Assembly (NCBI RefSeq): GCF_004570345.1
Contig: NZ_SPQM01000010.1
Span: 12,627-76,626, forward strand
Reading direction: 5' to 3'
Length of the DNA: 64,000 nucleotides
Origin: Blastococcus sp. CT_GayMR20
GTDB lineage: Bacteria > Actinomycetota > Actinomycetes > Mycobacteriales > Geodermatophilaceae
Part shown: in pieces, positions 29,181 to 41,383 of the stretch
Position numbering within the stretch: position 1 is the stretch's first letter
Layout: every line of letters begins with the position of its first letter
The notes under the pieces: model-generated
The model's input: the letters and a program-made list of their open reading frames with translations, nothing else
Database searches by the model: none
Told to the model about the DNA's origin: nothing
Program-made: the position numbers and the translations under genes

Positions 29181-29353
29181 GCTCCGAATCGACCGGCCGC
29201 GCGTCCTGCGCCAGGCGATCCTGTCCTGCCGCAGCGGCGAGATCGACCCGACCCGGGTGATCACCGACCGCCTGCCTCTCGGGAGACCCCGTACCGGCAC
29301 GACACTTCAAGAACAAGGAGGAGCGCTGGGAGAAGGTGGTCCTCACACCCTGA
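29181..29353 (+). pseudogene. Alcohol dehydrogenase remnant (right-arm copy)
   Basis: Plus-strand copy of the frameshifted zinc-type alcohol dehydrogenase tail (RSGEIDPTRVITDRLPL, then FKNKEERWEKVVLTP in another frame). It carries the same two lost bases, so the decay predates any duplication. Confidence 0.7.
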
Positions 29354-30296
29354 GCGACGTCCCGGTGCCCCCGACCGGGTGCTCGGCTGCCTCGATGGCG
29401 GTACCGGGGTTCTGCGCCGATCGCACCAGGAAGTCGACGAGCCTGCGGACCGACCGCCCGGCCGGCGCCCGCCAGACGGCCTCCAGGTCGAGCCGCAGGT
29501 CCGGCTCGAGACGCCGGATCTCGACCTCGCCGGTCCGCGCACGGTCGGCGCCATCCAGGATGCCGGCGGCGATCCCGACGCCGGCTGCGACCGCGCGCAG
29601 CACCGCCTCGGGACTGTTGAGCAGGTTCGGTTCGACGACCACCTGCCCCGGCCCTGCACCACCGGGGAAGAAGTGGTCCACCGTGCGATCCCAGACGCCG
29701 GCGAACGGTCCGCGCGGGAACATGACCAGGATCTCGCCGGCGAGCTCAGCGACCGGCACCCTCGCCGAGTCGGCCGCCCGGTGGCCCATCGGGACGACCA
29801 CGCCGAAGAGCACCGAGCCGAGGACGACACCGTCGAGGTCGCGGTCGATCGGTTGACGGCTCCAGACGACAGCAGCGTCGGCGCGGGCCTGACGGACGGC
29901 CTCCAGCGCGTCGTCCCCCCGGCTGGAGCTCACGGAGACCTCGACCCCGTCGATGCCCTGGGCCAGCCCCCTCAACGGAGCGCCCAGGACCAGGTCGGCC
30001 ATGTTCGCGACCCGGAGGGTGAGTCGCTCCCGACCCGTGCCGGCGGCCTGTACGTCCGCACGTGCCCGCTCCACCTCGGCGATGATCACCCTGGCCCGCT
30101 CGACGAGTGCCTGCCCGGCCGCGGTGAGCTCCACGCGCTGCGGCCGGCGCTCGAAGAGCGGCTCCCGCAGTTCTCGTTCCAGGGCCTTGATCTGCTGGGA
30201 GAGGGACGGCGCGGCGATGTGCAGCCGGCGCGCTGCACGGCTGAAGCGCCCTTCCTCGGCCACCGCCAGGAAGTACCTGAGCTGGCGAAACTCCAC
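29343..30296 (-). CDS. LysR-family regulator (right-arm copy)
   Basis: Same 317-residue LysR protein as at 21079-22032, with the N-terminal helix-turn-helix FRQLRYFLAVAEEGRFSRAA and GTG start at 30296. Divergent from the LuxR gene at 30498. Confidence 0.87.
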   Translation of the reverse strand: MEFRQLRYFLAVAEEGRFSRAARRLHIAAPSLSQQIKALERELREPLFERRPQRVELTAAGQALVERARVIIAEVERARADVQAAGTGRERLTLRVANMADLVLGAPLRGLAQGIDGVEVSVSSSRGDDALEAVRQARADAAVVWSRQPIDRDLDGVVLGSVLFGVVVPMGHRAADSARVPVAELAGEILVMFPRGPFAGVWDRTVDHFFPGGAGPGQVVVEPNLLNSPEAVLRAVAAGVGIAAGILDGADRARTGEVEIRRLEPDLRLDLEAVWRAPAGRSVRRLVDFLVRSAQNPGTAIEAAEHPVGGTGTSLRV

Positions 30297-30497
30297 GCAG
30301 CACGTTACTGCTCCACCGCCCACCCGCACCCGCACCCGTGGCGTCGTTAGCCAGATCCTCAGACCACGGCCACTTTTTCTGCACAGTGACGGGGACTACA
30401 CCGTCCGTTTCGCGGTAATGATGCACGAGCAGGAGTGCGGCGTCGGCGCCGTTGAGAGAAACAGCGTGCCTTGCTGGCGCCGCCACTCGGGAGACCG

Positions 30498-31502
30498 ATG
30501 GAGATGACGGCAAGCCCTGGACTGGCCGAGGTCGCCGATTCGACCCGTCCCCTCTCCGAACGCGCGGAGGGGATGCTGGACAGGCTTCGCCGCGTCGTCC
30601 CCTTCGATGCCGCGTGGCTGGCCCTCGCCGATCCGATGCGCGGCAGCTACACCTCCCTGGGCAGCACCGACCTCGACGAAGGCACCGTGCAGTACCTGGG
30701 TGGCCCCGAGACGGCGCGCGACATCGAGGTGACCCAGACCGACCGCGCCCGCCCTCCGCTGAGCCCCTCCGACCTGCCCTACCCGGCCGAAGACCTGCCG
30801 ACGTGGGCCGAGTGCCTTCTCCCGGCCGGGATCCACGAGGCTCTTGGGGTCGCCCTGTTCGACGCCGGGCGGCGCCATGTCGGCTTCCTCGCGCTGTTCT
30901 ACACCGGCAGCCAGCCACCGCCCCTGGTCATGCGGCGCCGGCTGCACCAGCTCACCCCTGTTCTGGCACGCGGGATCGACCCGCTGCGATCACTGGCGGC
31001 AGCGGCCCGGCTGGTGCGGGGGGCGACCGCCGGGGCGGTACTGCGCTGCGACAGGACCACGCGACCACTGCCCGGCCTCGACGGCGACGCACTCCTCGTC
31101 GATGGATCGGCCCTCGTGGATCTCGCCTGCTCCCGCCTCGACGACGGCCAGATCTTCACGTCGTTCCTGTGGCCGCGCGGAGGACGCCACGCCCCGGACG
31201 GGCACGTCCGCGTGACCGTCCTGGCCAGCGGTGAGGAGCCGTCGGCAAACCTCCTCGGGACGGTCGTCCTCTCCCGCGTGACCGACCTCAAGGGGCTGAC
31301 CCCGCGCGAGCTGGAGGTGCTCGGGTTCCTGATCGAGGGGTGTTCCAACCAGCAGATCGCCCACTCGCTGGTCGTGGCACCGCGAACCGTCGCAGCACAC
31401 CTGGAGCACATCCTCGTCAAGCTCGGTGCACCCACGAGGACGCTCGCCGCGGTGCGGGCCGAGCGCCAAGGTCTCTACGTGCCCCTGTCTCCACCGCCCT
31501 GA
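30498..31502 (+). CDS. GAF-LuxR regulator (right-arm copy)
   Basis: Same 334-residue protein as at 19873-20877: GAF-like sensor, then LuxR helix-turn-helix (LTPRELEVLGFLIEG), no receiver domain. CGGGAGACC precedes the ATG. Confidence 0.85.
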   Translation: MEMTASPGLAEVADSTRPLSERAEGMLDRLRRVVPFDAAWLALADPMRGSYTSLGSTDLDEGTVQYLGGPETARDIEVTQTDRARPPLSPSDLPYPAEDLPTWAECLLPAGIHEALGVALFDAGRRHVGFLALFYTGSQPPPLVMRRRLHQLTPVLARGIDPLRSLAAAARLVRGATAGAVLRCDRTTRPLPGLDGDALLVDGSALVDLACSRLDDGQIFTSFLWPRGGRHAPDGHVRVTVLASGEEPSANLLGTVVLSRVTDLKGLTPRELEVLGFLIEGCSNQQIAHSLVVAPRTVAAHLEHILVKLGAPTRTLAAVRAERQGLYVPLSPPP

Positions 31503-31512
31503 GAGGCGTGAA

Positions 31513-31530
31513 ATGGGGAGTTCTGCCGAT
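31513..31530. promoter_or_regulatory. Stress dyad S5 (right-arm copy)
   Basis: ATGGGGAGTTCTGCCGAT, 105 bases before the short ORF that leads the DUF2254 unit. One half-site is degenerate. Confidence 0.45.
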
Positions 31531-31635
31531 GGAGCTGCCGCGTCGGCTTCGGTTTCATGAGGGGACCTGGCGTTCCGACGGATCGCCGGATCGGGTGCGT
31601 CCGCAGGAGCACGTCCGTCCACCCCGGGGGAGACC

Positions 31636-31752
31636 ATGATCGGGGACGAGTCGTTCATCGGGACGGCGGAGTGGCAGGCCTCCAGCCCGCCCCGCGCCGA
31701 GCCCCCACTGCTCTCCCGTCTCGGGGACGCGATCAGCACCTCCAGTTCGTGA
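31636..31752 (+). CDS. 38-residue ORF before DUF2254 (right-arm copy)
   Basis: MIGDESFIGTAEWQ start preceded by GGGGGAGACC. The TGA at 31750-31752 overlaps the GTG of the DUF2254 gene at 31749. Possible leader peptide or small partner; no family recognised. Confidence 0.5.
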   Translation: MIGDESFIGTAEWQASSPPRAEPPLLSRLGDAISTSSS

Positions 31753-33071
31753 ACAGGATGCGGCTCCAGCGGTTCGTCGGCGCCAGCCTGTGGCTGCTGC
31801 CCATCGGTTGCCTCGCCGCGGGCGCCCTCGTGGCCCTCGGAACGCTCGCCGTGGACCGGGCGACGGACTACCGCCTCATCCCCCAGAGCCTGACCGGGAC
31901 GCCGTCCGACGCGCAGTTCATCCTGTCCTCCTTCGCGACCGCGATGGTGTCGCTGACCACCCTCGTCCTGACGGTCACCCTGGTCGCGGTCCAGCTGGCG
32001 ATGGGCCAGTTCTCGCCCCGCATCGTGGGCGCGCTGCTCACCGACCGGTGGAGCCAGCTGGCGATCGGGCTGTTCGGCGCGACCTTCCTCGTCACGGTGC
32101 TGACCCTGCGCGAGATCCGCGGCTCCGACACCGGCACGGTGCCCGGACTGTCGATGCTGCTCTCGTACGTCCTCATGCTCGCCAGCATCATCGTGCTCAT
32201 CCTGTTCGTGCACCATGCCGGCCACGGCCTCCGGGTCGCGGCGCTGATCGACCTCGTCGGCGACCGCAGCCGCGAGTTCATCGTCCGGGAACACGGAGAT
32301 CTGCCGGTCGTCACCGGCGGCCCCGACGCGATCGTCGCCGCAGAACCCGGCAACGTGATCCGCGTCGATCGCCCCGCCCTGGTTGCCGCGGCCCGACGGG
32401 CGGACTGCGTGCTGGAGCTGGTCCCCGTCGTCGGAGACTTCGTCGTCGGCGGCGCGCCGCTGTTCCGGGTGCTTCCGGGCACCCGGTCGACGGCGGGCGG
32501 GGACGCGGACCTGGCCGGTCGGCTCCGGATGACCGACGTCGCCCGCCACGTCCTGCTCGCCGAGGAGCGCGTGCACACCGAGGATCTCGCCTACGGCTTC
32601 CGGAAGCTCGTCGACATCGCCGTGCGGTCGATCGCGCAGCCGTTCAACGACCCCACGACGGCGGTCCAGGCGCTGCACCGGCTGCACGACCTGCTGCGCC
32701 AGATCGCCGCTCGTCCCCTGCCCTGCGGTGAACACCGCGACGAGGACGGGGTGGTGCGGCTGATCGAGCGGACCGTCAGCTGGGACGGCTACGTCCGCCT
32801 GGCCTTCGACGAGATCCGCCTCGCCGGGGCGTCGGAGCCACAGGTGTCCCGGAAACTGTGCGCGGCGCTGGCCGACCTCAAGTGCGTGGCGCCGGCCGAC
32901 CGACAGGAACCGCTGGACCGCCAGCTGCGGCTCCTGGACGCCGCCGTCCGACGCGCCTACGACGACGAGGAGGACGTCCTCGCGGCGCTCACGCCCGACA
33001 CCGAGGGCATCGGGTCGGGCGCCGACGTCACCCGTGCGCCACCATCACGGTCGGTCCCCGTGCCGCGCTGA
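31749..33071 (+). CDS. DUF2254 membrane protein (right-arm copy)
   Basis: Same 440-residue protein as at 18304-19626: four N-terminal membrane helices (LTTLVLTVTLVAVQLAMGQ among them) and a large cytosolic tail. Function unknown. Coupled to the short upstream ORF. Confidence 0.8.
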   Translation: MNRMRLQRFVGASLWLLPIGCLAAGALVALGTLAVDRATDYRLIPQSLTGTPSDAQFILSSFATAMVSLTTLVLTVTLVAVQLAMGQFSPRIVGALLTDRWSQLAIGLFGATFLVTVLTLREIRGSDTGTVPGLSMLLSYVLMLASIIVLILFVHHAGHGLRVAALIDLVGDRSREFIVREHGDLPVVTGGPDAIVAAEPGNVIRVDRPALVAAARRADCVLELVPVVGDFVVGGAPLFRVLPGTRSTAGGDADLAGRLRMTDVARHVLLAEERVHTEDLAYGFRKLVDIAVRSIAQPFNDPTTAVQALHRLHDLLRQIAARPLPCGEHRDEDGVVRLIERTVSWDGYVRLAFDEIRLAGASEPQVSRKLCAALADLKCVAPADRQEPLDRQLRLLDAAVRRAYDDEEDVLAALTPDTEGIGSGADVTRAPPSRSVPVPR

Positions 33072-33100
33072 GCCGGCCCTCGACGCTCCGCCGGCTTCTG

Positions 33101-33115
33101 CCCCGCAGAGCGGGG
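33101..33115. terminator. Bidirectional hairpin (right-arm copy)
   Basis: CCCCGC-AGA-GCGGGG stem and loop between the convergent DUF2254 gene and the last stress-operon gene. Confidence 0.55.
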
Positions 33116-33138
33116 GCCTGCAGGCGCCTGCGCCCTGG

Positions 33139-34242
33139 TCAGCCGTCACCGCGTTCGGTGGCGCGACTCGTGCGATAGGTGTAAGCAGCGCGACGAACCG
33201 CCTCGTCCGACTCGAGACCCGCACCGAGGGCACCGCCGACCGTGGCCAGCGAGGACGTCAACCAGGCGACCTCGACGTAGTCCCGGAACGTCACCGGATG
33301 GCTGATCGCATCAGCGAGGAGGGACGGGACGATCAGCAGCAGGCCGGCGAGCAGGCTCAGCACGAAGAGCGCGACGTAGAAGGCGGCCACCCCGATCACG
33401 ACCGTCGCCGTGGTCGCGATGTTGAACAGCACGACCTGCTGCCTGGTGCGCGGGTTCGCAACGCGCTCCCACAGCCGCGCGCCGACGATCAGGGTCAGCC
33501 CGATCGCGACGACCGAGCCCACGCTGACCACCGTCAACCGCTGCCACCCGAGGGCACTGGCCAGGGTCCAGATGTCCGGAGTGACGAGCGCGAAGACACC
33601 CGCAGCAGCGGCCGCAGCCAGCGCCCGGGACAAGCGAGCGGCCAGCTGCCACGGACGATTGGCCCGCACCATGCCGAACAGCAGCCGGAGGTGGCCGGTG
33701 AACACACGAGTCGTGAACCGGAGGGACGGCGCCTGCCCCTCGACGACGGAACCCAGCTCGCGCAGCCGGGAGTCGATCCGCCGCCTCCCCGCAGCGTCCG
33801 TGCGATCGTCGGCGCTGCAGCCCCTGGCCTCACCGAGCCCGTCGTCCTCGGCCTCGCCGAGGAGTGCGCCGATCAGGCGCAGTACGGCGTTCCGGAGACG
33901 CCGTCGCACGGCGAGGGTTCCGAGCGCGGGCACCGACAGCACCGCGACCCCGTGCATGGGGCTCGCGTGGGCCACCACCGGTCGTCTCACCACCATCAGG
34001 GGCAAGTCGGTCAGGACGACGACGAGATCCCACGCGCGCGTCAGGAGGAGCTGCCGCGCTGCGCCGACGATCTCGCTGTCGTCCGCCGGCGGCTCGACCA
34101 GGCCGTCGTCGAGGAGCTGGAATGCCCACCTCACCTCCGGGAAGCGCGCTTCGAGCTCCCCTCGGATGTCGTCGACGAGCCCGGTGGTCAGCTCGTCGGA
34201 GATCGCGGGGGCGTTGACCACCCCCACCCGGACCTCTGCCAC
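33139..34242 (-). CDS. Hypothetical membrane protein (right-arm copy)
   Basis: Same 367-residue protein as at 17133-18236: soluble N-terminal half, about four C-terminal membrane helices, no recognised family. Last gene of the mirrored stress operon, GTG start. Confidence 0.7.
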   Translation of the reverse strand: MAEVRVGVVNAPAISDELTTGLVDDIRGELEARFPEVRWAFQLLDDGLVEPPADDSEIVGAARQLLLTRAWDLVVVLTDLPLMVVRRPVVAHASPMHGVAVLSVPALGTLAVRRRLRNAVLRLIGALLGEAEDDGLGEARGCSADDRTDAAGRRRIDSRLRELGSVVEGQAPSLRFTTRVFTGHLRLLFGMVRANRPWQLAARLSRALAAAAAAGVFALVTPDIWTLASALGWQRLTVVSVGSVVAIGLTLIVGARLWERVANPRTRQQVVLFNIATTATVVIGVAAFYVALFVLSLLAGLLLIVPSLLADAISHPVTFRDYVEVAWLTSSLATVGGALGAGLESDEAVRRAAYTYRTSRATERGDG

Positions 34243-34263
34243 CCGGGCGCCCGCCGCCTCGAT

Positions 34264-34356
34264 CTACAGCACCAGCCGGATGAGCGCCGCCCACTCCGGC
34301 TGTTCGATCGACGGGCTCGGCACGCCCCCCTCGCCCCCCTCGCGCTTCTCGCTCAC
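34264..34356 (-). CDS. Possible 30-residue coupled ORF (right-arm copy)
   Basis: A GTG overlapping the stop of the reductase-like gene; ends PEWAALIRLVL. Supported only by the overlap. Confidence 0.3.
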   Translation of the reverse strand: MSEKREGGEGGVPSPSIEQPEWAALIRLVL

Positions 34357-36062
34357 CGCGTCGTCGCCAGGTGCTCGTGCACCAGGCGCACCGCCATCGC
34401 GCCCTCCCCCGCCGCCGAGGCGACCCGCTTCACCGAGCCGCTGCGCACGTCGCCGGCTGCGAAGACGCCGGGCAGGCTGGTCTCGAGCAGCAGCGGGTCG
34501 GGTCCGTCGGACTCCCCTCGCTCCGTCGCCCGGCGCGCCTGCGGCCCGGTCAGCACGTAGCCACCGGGGTCCAGAGCGACCGAGTCCGGCAACCACGACG
34601 TGCTGGGCTCGCCCCCGATGAACACCATGAGGTCGCGCGCGGGCAGGCGCTGCCGCTTCCCGGTCACCGTGTCCTTCACGACGACGGCCTCGAGGCGGCC
34701 ACCCTCGCCCTCCGCGGCCTCCACCTCGGTGTGGAGGTGCACCTCCACGCGCGGGTCCTGCGTGATCCGGTCCGCGAGGTAGCGCGACATGTTCTCGTCG
34801 AGCCTGTCCTCTCTGACCACCAGGCGGACCTGGGAGGCGTGGTCGGTGAGGAAGACCGCGGCCTGGCCGCCCGAGTTGCCCCCACCGACGACCACCACCG
34901 GGTCGCCGGCGCACTGCTGGGCCTCGATGGGCGTGGCCGCGTAGTACACGCACGTGTCCTCGAACTGCTCCAGTCCGGGGACCGGGAGCCGGCGGACCCG
35001 CACGCCGGACGCGACGATCACCGTCCGGGTGGCCAGCTCGCCGCCGTCGGCGAACCGGAGCACGTGGTTCCCGTCGCGCTCCTCCATCCCCACCACCTCC
35101 GCCGGGACGGACCGCCGCGCCCCGAACTTCTCCACCTGCAGCACGGCGCGATCGGCCAGCTCGCCCCCGGAGATCCCGGAGGGGAAGCCGAGGTAGTTCT
35201 CGATGCACGACGTCCGCGCCGCCTGCCCTCCCGGCGCGACGCCGTCGAGAACAGCGGTGTCGAGGCCCTCCGAGGCGCCGTAGACCGCGGCCGCGAGGCC
35301 CGCCGGTCCGGCGCCCACGACCACCAGGTCGACGACCTTCTCCGCGGGGTCCACCTCGCGCAGGCCGAACGCCGCGGCCAGGTCCGCCGGGGACGGATTG
35401 CGCAGTACCTGCCGTCGGAACAGCACCACGGGCGTGTCGTCGGGCGCCAGTCCGAGGCCGCGGAGCAGCCGCTCGGCCGACGGATCGGTCTCCAGGTCGA
35501 CGAACTTGTGCGGCAGCCGATTGCGTGCGGCGAACTCGCGCAGCTGCCGGCTCTCGGCGGAGAACCGGGAGCCGATGATCCGGAAGCCCATCCCCTCCCC
35601 CAGCGCCAGCCAGCGCCGGAGCAGGAGGGCGCGCAGCAGCAGGTCGCCGAAGGCCGGGGACGCGGCCGCCCCGGCGCGCAGCCGCTCGGCGGGGATCGCC
35701 AGCACCTCCCCCGGGTCGGCAACGATGGTGGTTGCGTAGGCGGGCTGCCCGGTGAGCATGCCCAGGTCACCGAGGAATCGGCCGGGCCCGTGCACGCGGA
35801 CGACGCGCTGGTCCGGCGTCCCCACCGCTTCCGCCACGGCGACCCGCCCGGAGAACAGCACGTAGAAGGTGTCCTCCGGCTCGCCCTCCGCGATCAGCAC
35901 CTCGCCGTGCGGGACGTGTCGTCGCTCCCCCCATGCCTGCAGCATCTGGAGTTGCGAGTCCTCCAGCCGGGGAAACGCGCCGGTCAGGTCCGGGGTCTCC
36001 CCCGGCGGCAGGTCCGCCAGCAGGCCCTCCAGCCCCTGGTCCTCCTCCACGGACCGGGTCAT
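34353..36062 (-). CDS. cNMP / Trx-like / TrxR-like fusion (right-arm copy)
   Basis: Same 569-residue fusion as at 15313-17022: cyclic-nucleotide-binding domain, Trx-like domain, then FAD/NAD(P)H oxidoreductase of thioredoxin reductase type that lacks the CxxC. C371 and C384 are the only cysteines at that place. Confidence 0.85.
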   Translation of the reverse strand: MTRSVEEDQGLEGLLADLPPGETPDLTGAFPRLEDSQLQMLQAWGERRHVPHGEVLIAEGEPEDTFYVLFSGRVAVAEAVGTPDQRVVRVHGPGRFLGDLGMLTGQPAYATTIVADPGEVLAIPAERLRAGAAASPAFGDLLLRALLLRRWLALGEGMGFRIIGSRFSAESRQLREFAARNRLPHKFVDLETDPSAERLLRGLGLAPDDTPVVLFRRQVLRNPSPADLAAAFGLREVDPAEKVVDLVVVGAGPAGLAAAVYGASEGLDTAVLDGVAPGGQAARTSCIENYLGFPSGISGGELADRAVLQVEKFGARRSVPAEVVGMEERDGNHVLRFADGGELATRTVIVASGVRVRRLPVPGLEQFEDTCVYYAATPIEAQQCAGDPVVVVGGGNSGGQAAVFLTDHASQVRLVVREDRLDENMSRYLADRITQDPRVEVHLHTEVEAAEGEGGRLEAVVVKDTVTGKRQRLPARDLMVFIGGEPSTSWLPDSVALDPGGYVLTGPQARRATERGESDGPDPLLLETSLPGVFAAGDVRSGSVKRVASAAGEGAMAVRLVHEHLATTR

Positions 36063-36334
36063 CACACGTATGCCTCGTCGACGAAGCACCACCGCCAGTC
36101 CTCGCCCGGCTGGAACGACTGGACGACCGGGTGGCCGACCAGACCGGCATGCCTCCGAGCGTGCCTGCCCGGGGACTGGTCGCAACAGCCGACGTGCCCG
36201 CAGGTCAGGCAGAGCCGCAGGTGCACCCACGGGGAACCGATTCGAAGGCACTCCTCGCAGCCCTGCGGGGTGCGCGGGACGACGTCCTCACGAACGAAGG
36301 CGAGGTGCGGGTCGACGCCGACCGGGATGGTCAT
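36062..36334 (-). CDS. UBP-type zinc finger protein (right-arm copy)
   Basis: 90 residues, one UBP zinc finger (CEECLRIG, LCLTCGHVGCCD). Overlaps the thioredoxin stop and the reductase-like start, as in the left arm. Confidence 0.85.
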   Translation of the reverse strand: MTIPVGVDPHLAFVREDVVPRTPQGCEECLRIGSPWVHLRLCLTCGHVGCCDQSPGRHARRHAGLVGHPVVQSFQPGEDWRWCFVDEAYV

Positions 36335-36785
36335 CGGGCAGCCCCTCCGGACAGGGCGCCGTCCAGCCAGCTGCGCAGCGCGGGCTCGGGGGCCGCGCCG
36401 GGCTGACGGGCCAGCACCTCGCCGTCCCGCAGCACCATCAGGGTCGGCACCGCGCGCACCTCGAACCGCTGGGACAGCCGGGGTGCGGCGTCGACGTCGA
36501 CCTTGACCAGCTTGAGCTCGCCGGCCCGGTCGGTGGCGATGCGTTCCAGGGCCGGGCTGACCATCCGGCACGGCCCGCACCACGTCGCCCAGAGATCCAC
36601 GAGCACCGGGACCGGGGCCCGCTCCGCGACCTCGACGAAGTCGTCGTCACCCGCGTCGACGATCCAGGGCAGGGGCTGGTGGCAGTTGCCGCACTTCGGG
36701 ATGCCGTCTGCCGCGGCCGGCACCCGGTTCTTCTTCGAGCAGTGCGAGCAGGTGACGATGCTCGTCCGCGCGGTCGCGGGAGCGC

Positions 36786-36789
<4 letters not shown>
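36331..36789 (-). CDS. trxC: Zinc-ribbon thioredoxin, TrxC type (right-arm copy)
   Basis: 152 residues with two N-terminal CxxC pairs for zinc and the WCGPC active site at 70-74. Disulfide reductase partner within the stress operon. Confidence 0.9.
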
Positions 36790-39400
<2,611 letters not shown>

Positions 39401-39410
<10 letters not shown>

Positions 39411-39787
39411 CGCTGACTCCGCTCGGGTTGGTTGGCGGGCTCCTGGGGACTGCGTCGGCGTACGGGTTCGGTGCGCCCGCGAACGCGCAGGGCGGTCTCG
39501 AGATCGGTGATCCGGTCGAGGAGGTCGCACACGAGTCCGAGGGCGGCGTAGTTGAGCGGCAGGGTGGCGTGCAGCCGCTGGAACCGCGCGACGGCCGGTA
39601 CCTGCGCCGGGCTGAACCCCAGCGACCCGTCGGGCCGTCGCGCGGCCGGGATGAGGCCGAGCGCCCAGAACCGCCGCACGAGTTCGGGGTGCACGCCGCA
39701 GCGCCGGGCGAACTCCTCGTGGTCCAGCAGGGCGGATGCCGGTCTCGGGACCAGCGGGTAGCGAACTGGACGACCCGGCGGGCTCAT
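39401..39787 (-). CDS. cbpM: CbpM-like chaperone modulator (right-arm copy)
   Basis: 128 residues, MerR-like N-terminal helix-turn-helix and CbpM-like C-terminal helix. Likely inhibitor of the adjacent J protein; HspR is the alternative. Confidence 0.72.
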
Positions 39788-40776
39788 CGGCGTCCTCCCC
39801 TGTCGTCGGTCGGAGCGCGACGCGGATCGAACGTCGACGACGCGGCGAGTTCGGAGAAGAGCTCACGCTCACGCTCGCTGAGCCGTGGCGGGACCATGAT
39901 CTTGATCTCGGCGAACAGGTCGCCCGGGTGCCCGGCCGGATCCGGCATGCCCTGCCCCCGCAGCCTGAGCCGTCGTCCCGACGAGGAGCCGGGGGGCACG
40001 GTCACCGTGGTCTCGCCCCCGGGCGTGGCGACCGGGACGCTCCCGCCGAGCGCCGCCTCCCAGGGGGCGAGCTTCAGGTCGACGTGGATGTTCCGGCCCT
40101 GCACGCGGAAGAGCGGGTGCGGCAGGAGCCGCACCACCAGGTAGAGGTCTCCGGCCGGGCCGTCGCCGAGGCCCCGCCCGCCCTCGCCGGCCAGCCTGAT
40201 CCGCCGCCCGTCGTTGACGCCGGGAGGGATCGTGACCGAGTAGCTGCGCGGGCCGTCCGGGCCGTTGAGCGTGACCTCCTTGCGCCCACCGCGATACGCC
40301 TCCTCCACGGTGAGCGGGAGCTCGGCCTCCTGATCGGCTCCCGCAGTTCGGGCCACACGCCGCCCGCGCCCACCGAACATGCCGCCCAGGAGGTCCTCGA
40401 GGTCGATGCCCTCGAAGTCCGCGCCACCGAAGCCCCCGCCACCGAATCCCCCACCGACGTCCGCGCCCTCGGTGGTCCAGGTCGTGCGGGGACCCCGACC
40501 GGGCCGGCCCCCACCGCCGGCCCCGGCACCGACGCGCTGCTCCCAGTCCTCGGGAACCCGCCGGAAGTCCTCGCCGAAGCGGTCGTAGCGCTTGCGGAGC
40601 TCCGGGTCGGACAGGGCCGAGTAGGCCTCGTTGATCTCCTTGAAGCGTTCCTCCGCACCCGGGTCCTTGTTCACGTCGGGGTGGTTCGCCCTCGCCAGCC
40701 GCCGGAAGGCCTGCTGCAACTCGTCGGGGCCGGCGTCCCGCGACACACCGAGCACGTCGTAGTAGTCGCGGGCCAT
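39784..40776 (-). CDS. cbpA: CbpA-type J protein (right-arm copy)
   Basis: 330 residues: J domain with HPD at 32-34, Gly/Phe linker, two C-terminal domains, no zinc repeats. DnaK co-chaperone. Confidence 0.88.
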   Translation of the reverse strand: MARDYYDVLGVSRDAGPDELQQAFRRLARANHPDVNKDPGAEERFKEINEAYSALSDPELRKRYDRFGEDFRRVPEDWEQRVGAGAGGGGRPGRGPRTTWTTEGADVGGGFGGGGFGGADFEGIDLEDLLGGMFGGRGRRVARTAGADQEAELPLTVEEAYRGGRKEVTLNGPDGPRSYSVTIPPGVNDGRRIRLAGEGGRGLGDGPAGDLYLVVRLLPHPLFRVQGRNIHVDLKLAPWEAALGGSVPVATPGGETTVTVPPGSSSGRRLRLRGQGMPDPAGHPGDLFAEIKIMVPPRLSERERELFSELAASSTFDPRRAPTDDRGGRR

Positions 40777-40779
40777 CCG

Positions 40780-41373
40780 TCAGCTCCCCGCGCGCTGGGC
40801 CACGGTCACCGCGGCCGGACGCAACTGGCGGCCGGGGGCGCCGTAGCCGGGCCGCACGACGGAGGCCACCGAACCGGGCGGAGTCCCTGCCCCGTCGGCG
40901 TCCACCACCCCCACCACTTCGTGCCGCGCCGGATCGAAGGGCACTCCGGGCTCGTCCTCCCGTCCGTAGCCGAGTCCCCTGACGACGGCGAGGGCCTGCT
41001 CACGGAGGGTGCGGATGCCCTCGACGATCGATCCCGGGTCCGCCGCGGCGTGTTCGAGCGCGCGATCGATGGTGTCGAGCACGGGGAGGAACGCCGACGT
41101 GACCAGCTCCCGCTCGTTCTCCCGCTCGCGCGCGACCTCCCGCGCGTATCGCTTGCGCAGGTTGTCCAGGTCGGCGGCGGCGCGCCGCCAGCGGTCCTCG
41201 GCGGCGACGAGCGCGCGCTGGGTCGCGCCCGCCGCCGCGCCGTCCGCCGCGGTGGGCGCCGCCTCCTGCGGAGGTCCGCCCTCCGGCTGGACCCGTGCCT
41301 CGGCGGCTCCCGGATCTGCATCCGGTGTACCGGGTGGCCGGGCGGTCGGCGTCTCCGGTCCGGGCTCAGCCAT
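40780..41373 (-). CDS. grpE: GrpE (right-arm copy)
   Basis: 197-residue nucleotide exchange factor for DnaK, with a long N-terminal helix and C-terminal beta domain (VPFDPARHEVVGVV). Confidence 0.93.
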   Translation of the reverse strand: MAEPGPETPTARPPGTPDADPGAAEARVQPEGGPPQEAAPTAADGAAAGATQRALVAAEDRWRRAAADLDNLRKRYAREVARERENERELVTSAFLPVLDTIDRALEHAAADPGSIVEGIRTLREQALAVVRGLGYGREDEPGVPFDPARHEVVGVVDADGAGTPPGSVASVVRPGYGAPGRQLRPAAVTVAQRAGS

Positions 41374-41383
41374 CGCCGGAGGC